From: Celoporthe dispersa
Taxonomy: Eukaryota > Ascomycota > Sordariomycetes > Diaporthales > Cryphonectriaceae
NCBI GenBank assembly: GCA_016584495.1
Contig: WAID01000006.1
Location: forward strand, 3,348,001-3,412,000
Direction of reading: 5' to 3'
Length of the DNA: 64,000 nt
Shown: positions 10,765 to 20,991 of the stretch, piece by piece
How positions within the stretch are numbered: the stretch's first letter is position 1
Layout: each line of letters opens with the position of its first letter
The notes under the pieces: generated by a model
The model's database searches: none
Told to the model about the DNA's origin: nothing
Seen by the model: only the letters and a program-made list of their open reading frames with translations
Made by a program: the position numbers and the translations under genes

Positions 10765-12626
10765 ATGTCAGAGCTTGAGAAGTCGGAGCCACACGTCGAG
10801 CACCTGAGTGGTGCAGAGGACATCACCCCAACCAAAACTGTTGACACAGTCCACAATGACGAGGCACTCAAGGTTCTCGCCGGCTACTCGGGCGATAGCG
10901 ACTGGACCGAGAGCGAAGAGAACAGACTGAGGCGCAAGATCGATTGGAAACTGATGCCCATCCTCTGCATGACTTATGGGCTGCTTTACTACGACAAGGC
11001 TATGCTGGGTCAAGCCGTAAGCCTTCGCGACCATGAACCCCAACCCAGCAATGAACTTCTCAGGCTGACATACACAATGCAGGCTCTGTTTGGTCTCATC
11101 GAAGATGTCGGCCTCAGTGTTGACGGCCGCTACTCCTTTTCCGCGTCCATCTTCTATCTCGGTTTCATCGCCGGAGCCTACCCAGCCATGGCCCTCGCCC
11201 AAAGGTTTCCTGTCGACCGCGTTGCATCCCTCATCGTGACGCTATGGGGTATCTGCCTGATCCTCAGCACGGTCTGCCACAACTATCACGAGTTTTATGT
11301 CCAGAGATTCTTCCTGGGCTTTCTGGAGAGCGGCATCAGTCCCATGTTTATGCTTATTGTGGGCATGTGGTACAAGAAGAACGAACAGGCGATGCGCATG
11401 GGGTAAGTAGCCCACCGGCCTCAACTGGAGAGCAATCATCCCACGCAACACATGAGCGTACGCAGGGACAGTCTGGCTAACAGACGATGAATGACTACAG
11501 TATCTGGTACTGCTGCACAGGTTATGTTTCCGTGTTCTCGCCCCTTGTGAACTACGGCCTCGGCCAGGTACACGGCGGCGTCGGTTCGTGGCGCTACATG
11601 TATTACTTTGCAGGTGGTCTTACCATTGCCTGGGGTCTCTTGCTGTACTTTGTGCTGCCCCCAGATCCCATCAAGGCCGGGGGCTACGACACGAGGGAGA
11701 GATACATCCTGGTCGCCCGCCTGCGAAGCAACAACTCCGGCGTACGAAACACGCACTTCAAGATGGAGCAGGTCCGCGAGGTCTTCTTGGACATCAAGTT
11801 CTGGCTCATGGCAGCCATCGCCTTTCTCTGCATGATCGCCAATGGTCCGATCTCCACCTTTGTTCCTCTCATCATCGGTGGGTTCGGGTTCAACACGCTC
11901 AACTCGCTTCTCCTGATCATGCCCGCTGGTGCGTATGCTGGCACTGTGATGCTGGTATTTTCCTATGTGGCGATGAAGTACCCGGGGATGCGAACCTGGC
12001 TGGTAGCTTTGGGCCAGGCTGGCACGACCTTGGCGGCTCTCCTCCTGTGGAACTTACCAGAGTCGGCAAAGGGCGGGCTCCTTTTCGCCTGCTACATCTT
12101 GCCGTCCGTTGGAGGAGGATACGCTGTCCTGATGGGACTGCAGGTTGCCAACACGGCTGGATACACTAAGAGATCAGTCGCATCGTCGGGTCTATTCGTT
12201 GGCTACTGTCTGGGTATGTTATCCTCCTGCGGCTCTTCTTTCATCAATCTGCTGACGCCTGTATCGCAGGAAATTTTGTTGGGCCTCTGGTTTTCAGGGA
12301 ACAAGACGCACCCAGATATGTGAGTCTTAGCACACATGATTACCTTTAAGAATTCAAATATCTAACCATGTATACCAGATTCCGGGTTTCATCACCACTA
12401 CAATCACAGCTTTAATTGCTGGTGTTCTTGCGATTATATATCGCTTCATTTGTATACGGGACAACAAGAAGAGAGACGAGGCCGGGATCATGGAAGGATT
12501 TGACCATGCCTTTGAAGATGATGTTACAGACAAGAAGGTGAATTCCGCTCCCATGAAACTTACACTCAATCTCACGATTCCTGGCTAACTCTTGTAAAGA
12601 ACCCGCAATTCCGGTACATCCTATAA
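10765..12626 (+). CDS. MFS permease, Dal5-like anion:cation symporter family
   Basis: Plasma-membrane transporter of 506 residues. Exons: 10765-11016, 11083-11402, 11501-12213, 12270-12319, 12379-12537, 12600-12626. All junctions are GT..AG and the summed length is an exact codon multiple. The N-terminal cytosolic stretch and the segment ENRLRRKIDWKLMPILC before the first membrane helix are typical of the Dal5/allantoate permease family. The loop after helix 4 reads GFLESGISPMFMLIVGMW, also typical. The last exons give a helix (ITALIAGVLAIIYRF) and a charged tail. Members of this family import small organic acids or vitamins, so uptake of the cluster substrate is a reasonable inference. The intron at 11017-11082 is in frame and free of stops, so it could be mistaken for coding sequence. 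Confidence 0.9.
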
Positions 12627-12907
12627 GGATGCTTGCAAGCTTGTCCTCCGACTACCAGACTGGCGGCTACCTTTGGAAGCTCTGGTAGCTATAGCGAGAA
12701 GGTGGATATTATGATCTGGCTTTGAAATTCGGACAGAAGAACTTCTTGATTGGTAGTCATTACATGATTTCATGTACAAGTCATTGGTGTTACACAGTCT
12801 GGATTCCAGTCCAACCGTCTTCCTGGTTCACAGCACATCCTATGTACACGATAATTGATTTTCTTGTGGCCCACACATACAAGCTTTCGCCTGATCATAT
12901 ATATGCC

Positions 12908-15189
12908 TTAGATTGTTGGCATGAAGTCCAGCCCATCAATCGCGAAAAGATCGTCAAATTGCGTCATGAGTGTTTCGTTGAACAATGTATTTTCTGGCGA
13001 GGGGAACGCCCTCGTAACGATGCCTTGTTCTTTGCCGGTGAGGAGACTGTCGGCGATACTGCTGGTCTGGCGGGTGACGAAAGGGAAAAGAGTCGTCCAG
13101 TCGAAACTGTTGTCACTTTCCGGAGCCCTGATCCGAGTATCTGCGCCGAGAATGGTTTCTGACAGATGGCCGAGGGTGTCGCCGTCAGGCTGCTCCCGCG
13201 TTGGCCGCTCAACAGTCTGTCTTCCCAGAAGGCTTGTTCTCCCTGACGTCTCCTCTGCGGTGGCCCTGAGCCGCTGAAAACCCCCGCGTATCACATTCGC
13301 GGAAGCCCACATGTTCTGGAGCTGCTCGACGGTACGCTCGAGGATGTCAAGACATTCGTTGGCGTCCTTGGCCAGGTGAGGAATGTGAGACGCCTGGAGC
13401 AACGGGATGAAGGCTGTTCCCGTGTGCCAGCAGGTAATAGCCATCAAGAAGCGGCTGTTGCCCCTGGCTAAGATGTCCCGTAGGATCCGAGCAATGCAGG
13501 ATGCGGCTAGTATAGCCGGTGGGAGGGCCTGAGGGAGCGGATGCGCGGACCGTTTCAGGTGCAGGATGATGACGGTGGTGAGGTAGGGCAGATGAAGCTG
13601 ATGAACGTCTCTGTCATAGTTTTGCGTGCGATGGGTCCGGATGGGCAGCTGGAGGCGGGGCGGAAGCGAGTTCACCCAGTCGCTCAGCTCTTGAAGGTGT
13701 TCCTGGGTCCTGCAAGGAGAATTGTTGTCGCTGTCTGGTCGGTAGAGCGTCTTGGCGACCCGTCCGATGATGGCACACAGACGGACCCACCACAAGAAGA
13801 TCTCTCCTTTTCGTTGAGAGCGGGGATCACTAGGAAAGTCATCGAGCGTTGGCTCGTTGACATTGCAGTCGGCCGGGTCGATGATTGCCGGTTTGCTCTG
13901 GCACAGTGCTGTGAGACGCTCCCGAGCCTGGAGATGGGTTGATCAGCCAACCTTGTTGTGGTCAGCGGGGAGGGAGGAAGCAGGCAACCTACAAATGCAG
14001 TCCACCAGATCCGGCGCCGGATACTGAGGATATACTCTGCCCCGTGTGGATAGCTGACCGTAGGCTCGCGGTGTAGGTTCATCTGCTGCGCGTGCCTGAT
14101 CAAGACAGATGTCCACCACCAGGATGAGTGCCTGTGGACCGTCGAGGGAGCGCGAGGAGCCCACCAGTAGAAGAGCGCTATGGACTTGAGAGTCGTCAGC
14201 GGGTCCGACTCCTCGTCGTTATAGAAGATGGACCGGGCCTTGGCGTAATACTCGGCAGGGCCTGAGTGGGGGACCAAGGGCGGCTGCACATGGCTGCCGG
14301 CGATGGCAAGGGAGTTGGCGAGGAGGGGGGACCGCAGGATCTCGTCGGAGAGGTGCTCTGGATCGAGCACGGGGCACCAGGGGTAGCAGTACTCCAGGTA
14401 CGTCTCGGCGAAGCTCTCCATCAGATCCTGCTGCTGCGGGTCTGACAGGGGATTCTTCTGCTGAAGGCAATCGGCGATCGTCTGTTCCTGGGCATCCATC
14501 TCATTCTCGGGGCCGTAGACCTGTAGGAAGCCGGTGTCGATGTCCCTGTGACTCCCATTGATCGGATCGCTGTGCGAGCAAACACTCTGGCGGGATCTTG
14601 CCGACGGCGACGGACCAGTTGGAACAAATGTCCCGGGCTGATGAAAAGAAGGGGTAGTAGTAGAAGTGAGCGCCGCTGCTGGCTGCTGCTGGCCCTGTGA
14701 GCCCACGCTGGCAGCGCTGTCCACCAGGCGGGCGTCCATATTCCCTACGCCGCCGTCCGGCTCATGAAAGTCGGCAAGGGAGACCTGGATGTTGTCCAGC
14801 GCTGGGTCTGGCCGCAACTCGGGCACATGACTGCTGCTGCCGTCATCGGTAGACTCAGTACGGGGCGTAAGAGGCCGATCCCTCTGGTGCCCGCCCTTGA
14901 CGATTCCGCGCTGTCGCTTTGTGCGTCTCGAGGGCCGAAGGTGACACTCTTTGCCAGAGCTGTCACAGTTGCTGCAGGTGCAGTCGCCCTGCGCGCTGCG
15001 GGCCTGGGTCCAAGAAGGTCAGCAGGGGTCCGAACAGCCTGCATGCATGTCAGGGGGAGGAGAGTCTTATCGTGCCTGGAGGTCGCATTTAATCTTCTTG
15101 GAATGACAGCGGAGGCACACGTTTTCTGCGCGCTTCCTCTTGGGCTGTGCGGCATCGAACGGTAACCACTCGCTGATAGACTCGGGCAT
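12908..15189 (-). CDS. Zn2Cys6 transcription factor with fungal_trans domain, likely cluster regulator
   Basis: Nuclear regulator of 709 residues. Exons are 15189-15076, 14988-13993 and 13927-12908. The first exon encodes KRKRAENVCLRCHSKKIKC and the second starts with CTCSNCDSSGKEC, together forming the zinc cluster. The intron between them (14989-15075) appears to be GC..AG, a rarer splice type; an unseen alternative is possible. A basic linker (RRTKRQR) follows. The middle region contains the fungal-specific regulatory domain: SFAETYLEYCYPWCPVLDP, then LKSIALFYWW and RRIWWTAF. The second intron (13928-13992) restores this domain. It ends in an acidic C-terminus, as many activators do. Its place inside the cluster suggests it controls these genes. 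It is convergent with the permease gene. Confidence 0.9.
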
Positions 15190-16085
15190 GTTGAATAACG
15201 GTGATGTTTACTCCTCGTGCTAAGTCCTGTGTGAACTGTCCGCGAAGGATGCAAAGGGGAAGGAAAGAGAAGGAGGGGGAAAAAGGGGGGCAGCAGACGC
15301 AGAGGGCGTAGGTAGGGGTGTGCAGCGAGATGAAAAAGGCGATCGAGAGAGCTGGGGCTCAGGGTAGGCCAGTCAAGTCAAGCCAGGTTAATCAACCAAC
15401 CAGCCCGACAGGCCACAGCGACCAGTTGATACGAGTCAGGAGACCTTGTCGAGGGATCCGAGAGACCGGGACAGGAGGAAGGCACATGCGGGGGAGAACA
15501 TGCGGGGGAGGGCACGCGGGGAAGGAAAGAGCACTCCACTGTTGGTTTAGTGGTGCGCGGTCTGGACCAACCTGGTGGCCTTAACCAGGAGCAGCTAGCG
15601 AGCCATGATGCCCTGGACACGCCACCTACAGGCGCTCAGTGCGCTGTAGGGGGCTATCTTCTAGGGGTACAAATTGCCCATTTCCGCGCCTGTCTACAGG
15701 ACAAGGACAAGGTTAAAACCCAATCCATAGCGACAGGACACCACAGGAGAAGAAAAAAAGAGGAAAGCAAGAACAAAAAATAGTCATTACTTGAAAATTC
15801 AGATCCTGTCATTGCACCTATCTTTACCTGGTGCCCTTACTCATTATGTGCGGTACAGTTTTTCTTCATACATCAGGTTACTTTGTGCTGGACTTGTCTG
15901 TACCAGAGCTTCTAATGATATCCCATGTGGGCCAACTCGGCCTCCGTAGCTATCTCGGTATTGGATGATATGGGGCGAGTTTAATCAGAAAAGCAAGAAG
16001 CAGAAAAGAAGAAAAAATTAGGAGGAAAAAAAAATACACAAACACACAGGATATATATATATATAAGTCTAATATCCCTCCAGGT
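15190..16085. promoter_or_regulatory. Promoter of the regulator gene with three evenly spaced GCGGGG sites
   Basis: About 900 bp between the regulator start and the 3' end of the second BVMO gene. GCGGGG occurs on the plus strand at 15488-15493, 15502-15507 and 15516-15521, exactly 14 bp apart. This matches the SYGGRG consensus of the carbon catabolite repressor CreA/Cre1. Purine tracts surround 15255-15290 and an AT microsatellite lies at 16050-16064. No gene was recognised. Confidence 0.5.
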
Positions 16086-18105
16086 CTACTGTGCACTCAG
16101 CTTCTCCGCTTTCTCCACGTACCATGCAAGATCACTCTTGGGATCCATCTCCCACTCGGTGAACCCGTTGCCCATAAAACGCAAGGGGTTAGAGGTGCGA
16201 TACTCAATTTCAAAGTCCTCACCCCGAATGTCACTGAGCATGCGGTTGAACAAGTGCGCGCTCCCGCCGAACAGGGCAGTGACGCGGCCGTCGACCTTGC
16301 CGCGCTTGTACCAGCTCTTGCAGCCGCCGCTCCAGACGAGCGTCTTGTGAACCTGGTCGCTGTAGCGGATGAATGCGTCCACAACGTCCGTCTTGGGCTG
16401 GACGCATTTGATGTCCTCTGTTGCCATCTTGCGGATCCACTTGACAAAGTAGTCTCCCGTCCAGTTCAGCGACTCGACCAAGGACCCGTGGCCACCAAGA
16501 CAGTTGGGCCCCATCATCATGAAGTAGTTGGGATAGTCAGGTACCGCCACCGAGAGGTACGAATCTGGGTCCTCGGCCCACCTGGTGGCAAGATCTGTGC
16601 CAGACCTGCCAACGATGGGGTATCTTGGCCGGTGAGACACGTCGAAACCGGTCGCGCAGACGACTGTTGTTGTTGTTGAGAGTTTGTCAGCAAGAAAGCA
16701 CGCATCACCGTCTCTGTTGGGGGCGTCTTCTTCTTCTTCTTCTTCAAAAAAAAAAAGGGGGGGGGCTTTTAGTCACACGACTTACCGACGTCACATTCAT
16801 AAAATTCGCCATCGTCTGTATAGACCCCCGTCTCTGAGATCTTTGTTATGGGGCTATTTGTGATGTCGCAGTTTGGTCGGAGGAAGGATTCCAGGTAGCC
16901 GGGACCTGGCGTGATCCTGCGACAGCCCAGCTCCCATTTAGGGATCAGCATGTCGCAGAGCCTCTTGTCGTGGTTCAGCTTCTCGGCCATCTGTTCGGAC
17001 GCCAGTCGCATCCCCTCCTTGTTGTTCCCACCCTTGACAAATATATAAAATGACTTGTTCGTCCGCGAGATGATGCCCTTCCTGTGTTCCAGGTGAAACT
17101 CTGGGTCGTGAAACCTGCGCCGTTCCTCGTCGGTGTACTTTGGGTTGGGGTCGGGGTCGTCTCTCCCGAGATGCTTCGAGGGAGGCGCTCGATAGTACAC
17201 CCAGGCAGGGCCACGGATGAAATTCTTGACATGCGTCCCGGCCAGTTTGGCCATCTGCGGGACGATCTGGATACCAGAGGAGCCGTTTCCGATCACTGCT
17301 ATCCTCTTACCCGAGTAATCGTAGCTGTGGTCCCAGCTCGCCGAGTGCGTTATATGGCCCTTGAAATCACGCAGGCCGGGGATCTGCGGCCAGGACTCGT
17401 GGACCAGGACACCCTGTCCCGAGATCAAGACGTGGCAGTACTCATCGCGCTGCTGTCCTTCGTGCTCGACGGTCACCTTCCACTGTCCCTGGTCCTCCAG
17501 CCATTGCGCTCCGACCACCCTGGTGTTGAGTTGCAGGTCCCGGTCAAGGTTCCATTTCTTGACGATGCTCTTCATGTAGGCCAGGATATCAGCACCGCTG
17601 GCATAGAACCGGCTCCAGTCCGGGTTGGGATCAAATGGAAAGGCCTAAGAGAGATCCGTCAGAACAAAAACCCAGCTCTTCATCAGGTGAAGACGATGAT
17701 AATAATAACAATAACAACAACAATAAAAACAATTAATTACACTCGGCCGCGGATACTTACATAGATGTGTGCTGGAACATCACACTGGACACCAGGGTAG
17801 TCGTTCACGAACCAGGTGCCGCCGACCTCACTGCGTGCCTCAAATATGGTGTGCTCTACAATGTCTCGCATGTCCGGAAACCTGTGTTGGAACTTGTGCG
17901 CCATGAGCAGGCCTGAGAAGCCTGCTCCGATGGTGATGACCTTGATCTTCCGAGGCTTGTACGCGAAGGCAGAGCTGAGCTTGAACGGGTCGCTGACTGC
18001 CTCATCTTGTTGTGTTGTGCCGGTGCTCTCGCCAGCCAGGGAAGATACTGCCACCGTTGGGAACTTCTGGCAGCTCTGTCGCTGGCATGCGCGGGACTTC
18101 TCCAT
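16086..18105 (-). CDS. Baeyer-Villiger monooxygenase, second type (MoxY/StcW-like)
   Basis: Second flavin monooxygenase, 593 residues from ATG 18105. Exons are 18105-17761, 17644-16786 and 16663-16086. FAD motif GAGFSG is at residues 60-65, FKGHITHSASWDHS near 209-222 fits the BVMO fingerprint, and GNGSSG near 234 is the second Rossmann motif. The C-terminal half (GPNCLGGHGSLVESLNWTGD, then WSGGCKSWYK) is typical of fungal enzymes related to MoxY and StcW and differs from the CHMO-like gene at 6298-8041. The N-terminus is uncertain: a protein-like frame starts at ATG 18181 one base out of register, so an indel may hide a longer leader. Intron 16664-16785 carries GAA repeats and a poly-G/poly-T block. 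It is divergent from the SDR gene at 18856. Confidence 0.88.
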
Positions 18106-18855
18106 CTGACTGGGGTGCAAGTACTGGGTCTGGGCCAGACTGTGCCGGGGGAATGACCGGGGGTTGAATGAGGGGTGTCATGGTGCAGGTAGTAGTATAT
18201 GGTAGACGTGATGAAGTTACTAAACGAAATGTCTCCAAATTGACGCAAGATCTCTTTTTATCACGGGCTTATGAGTCCGTCTGTACAAGTGAGAGGACTG
18301 GGAGTGAGGGAAAGGAATAGCTGCCCAGATCCGAGTCGTGGGTGGTGAAGGCTAAGGCTGCTTCATGACCTAAATAACCTCGGCTTCTACATCTAGAAGA
18401 GAGAGATAATATCTGCTCGTATGAGTGAGTCTGCGTTTGAATGCCAGGCAACTCGTAAGTAGGACCGTTTCGGGAGTGCTCTTTGCCAGGCAGGCACACA
18501 TTGATGGGTCCCTCGGCAAAGCCCAGATACGGGAATAAAATTATACCAAATTACTTCTAGAGCCGAAACATCCTACCGCTGGCTTCAACCCGCACCGGAT
18601 AGCGGCAGACCTAATATGGTTTACCGCAACAGAAGCCCCGCGCCGCGCCACGGTCCTGAATCGCGTCGAGGGAGAGTAGAGCCCAGCATTGATACCGGAT
18701 CTTGTTACCGAATTGGAGATCGAAGGCATATAGGTCCTATAGAGGTGTAATCAGGTTGAACATCATCCTCGTTGTCAAGCTTTGACCCTTTTGTTGAGTC
18801 AAACCCTTACGGGAAATACAAAAATTAGCAACCCAAGAACAACGACATCATCATC
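18106..18855. promoter_or_regulatory. Divergent promoter, second BVMO / second SDR
   Basis: About 750 bp shared by two divergent oxidoreductase genes. A CGG-N9-CCG inverted triplet lies at 18696-18710, the same spacing as at 4725-4739. No open frame with domain character was found. Confidence 0.45.
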
Positions 18856-19884
18856 ATGCCTCTACCTCGCTATGCCTACTCAGGACCTATTGATCACACG
18901 GTTGTGCCAGATGTGAGCAATGTGAAAGGAAAGTCGGTCATCATCACTGGGGGGGCGAATGGCATGGGGGAGGTATTTGTGCGGGCATTCTGCGATGCAG
19001 GAGCGTTTGTCACATTCGCCGATGTCAGCGACCGGGGAAAGGTCATTGAGGAGGAGCTGAACGCCAACGCCACCCGTTGTATCTTTGTCAAGTGCGACAT
19101 CAGAGACTGGGACCAGCAAAGGGCAATGTTCGAGACTGCCAAGAGCCGAAGCCCCGAGAATAGCGTCGATGTTGTCATTGCAAATGCTGGCATCAGCCGC
19201 AGCTCTGGCGACAGCCTCTGGAACCTGGACGATCCCGACGGAGAGCCCGTCCGGCCAAACCTGAATATTGTCGAGGTCAACCTCCGTGGGTCTCTATACA
19301 CCTGGAAGCTGGCGGTCCACTACTTCCGCAAGCAGCCCGATACTGAAGCTCGCGACCGCTGTTTCATCATCACAGGGAGCATGGTTGCCTATATCGACTC
19401 GCCAGGTAATTGGGAGTACACGGCCACAAAGTACGGCCTGCGCGGCTTCATGCGTACGGCAAGAAGGTCCAGCTGGGAACAAGGCATAAGGATCACTTAT
19501 GTCGCGCCGTGTTGGATCAAGAGCGCTATCCGAACGGCCGAGTATGAGAAGTGGCTGACGGACCATGGCATCGAGTTTGGAGAGACGGAAGATGTGGCAG
19601 CCTGCATGATGAGAATTGCATGTGACAAGTCGATCAATGGTGAGCAGTCTTCAGAAGGTACCCGTCTTCCACTTGATTGAACCTCGGTTCTGACTCTTCC
19701 TGCAGGTCGTTCGCTTATGATCACTCCTCGGAGCGTTGTGAAGGAAGGTTTCACGGATATCGACCGTGAGGACTACAAAGACACGCCTGAGGATGCCTAC
19801 CTCAAAAAGGTTCAGGAGACACAGCTGGTCATTATAGAAGATAAGTGGAAGGATGATTACAAAGTCAGGGTATACAAGGCGTGA
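18856..19884 (+). CDS. Short-chain dehydrogenase, 15-hydroxyprostaglandin-dehydrogenase-like
   Basis: SDR of 320 residues, exons 18856-19639 and 19706-19884. Motifs in order: VIITGGANGMGE for nucleotide binding, VIANAGIS, a serine in ITGSMVAY, and the catalytic YTATK. The acidic residue after beta-strand 2 (FADVSD) suggests preference for NAD. The last exon supplies GRSLMITPRSVVKEG and a lysine-rich tail. It shares a promoter with the second BVMO gene, so it may produce the ketone substrate of that enzyme or process its product. The reaction itself is inferred. Confidence 0.9.
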
Positions 19885-20454
19885 AATGCCACTCCAGACG
19901 GCACAGTCTTGAAAAACATATCTGTGTCACCCTATGAAGGAAAGGCTCGGAGGGGGGAAAGATGCAAAGAGGCTACATTCTGAAAAAAAAAAAAAAAAGT
20001 CCTTGACATCGAGTATTGATGTGCAATTTAGGGTGCTGCACGATGTCCTACTCCATGCATGTCTGCAGTACTCACACATACACGTTCTGGCACCTCTAAG
20101 CTGTTATGAAAAAGATTACCTGGCATGAATTCACTTCTAAATCCATGAATCTCTTAATTAAAACATCTAACAATCGTCTCTTCTTAGTAGCGGTTTAGAG
20201 ATGACTGATCAAGGTAATTGATTCCAGATTTCTATTCTCCACTGCTTGACTGATAAGAGCCTGTTGCGGCTCAAACTACGCCATGGTTAGGTTATGCCTT
20301 TTGCGAAGAGCAGCTTAATAACGACTTGGTGCTTCTATGCTGATCATAGCCGCCTTGATAACCCAGGGATCATTATAATTATAGGTACTATCGAAAAAAA
20401 AATAATATCTGGCTGTAGATAGCGGCAGACATCCGTGCACAGCATGAGTGAAAG
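19885..20454. other. Gene-free stretch
   Basis: The 3' flank of the SDR gene with an A-tract at about 19982-19997, then AT-rich sequence. No gene was recognised. Confidence 0.4.
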
Positions 20455-20991
20455 TCAAGCAAGGCGGGATGGTTGTGCACTGTTTCTTTGTTTGGATTTG
20501 CACCAGAATCTGGCAACGCTCCAGCAACGTCTAAATCTTTCTTGAGTGCGCACACTCATGCAAAGGACCTCATAGTCAATTTCTTCGTTAGCAGCGGCAG
20601 ATTTCAAGCTGCAGACAGCTTCGACCACTGCAGGGTCTAAACTACTGGTAGTTGTAGTAGCCGGCCTCAAAGGTTCGTCATCCAAGCTAGTGTTTGAGAT
20701 TCTAAAAACTAAAAGAAGTGCGTTTCGTTTGATGCTGGGAATCACAGGCATATGCTCGTAATCAGCGAGGGCTTTGCCGAAATTCTATATGGGTCCGGGT
20801 AGGTCATGGCCAATGTCCAGCCCTCCAAATGTCGTCTCGAATGTAGAAGGATCGCCATTCCTGCATGCGGTGAGAGCTCTCGCGCTCTGCTGTTGTAGAT
20901 CTGGCATGACGATGTAGACCTGATTCTTTGATATCAGGTGCTCAGTGGGCAGCCAAATTGGACGACACATGAGTGGTAGTGAAACTAGCAT
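20455..20991 (-). pseudogene. Possible coding relic interrupted by one stop
   Basis: A reading frame of about 178 codons runs through this stretch on the minus strand, broken only by a TAG at 20785-20787. Segments such as ALTACRNGDPSTFETTFGG and EAVCSLKSAAANEEIDY look protein-like, and a CAG-to-TAG change would explain the stop. No family was recognised and there may be missing exons. It may equally be a chance open frame. Confidence 0.25.

Noticed and set aside
11588..12169. 193-codon frame inside the MFS permease gene
   Set aside because: His/Pro/Arg-rich out-of-frame translation of the transporter; membrane helices lie in the other frame.
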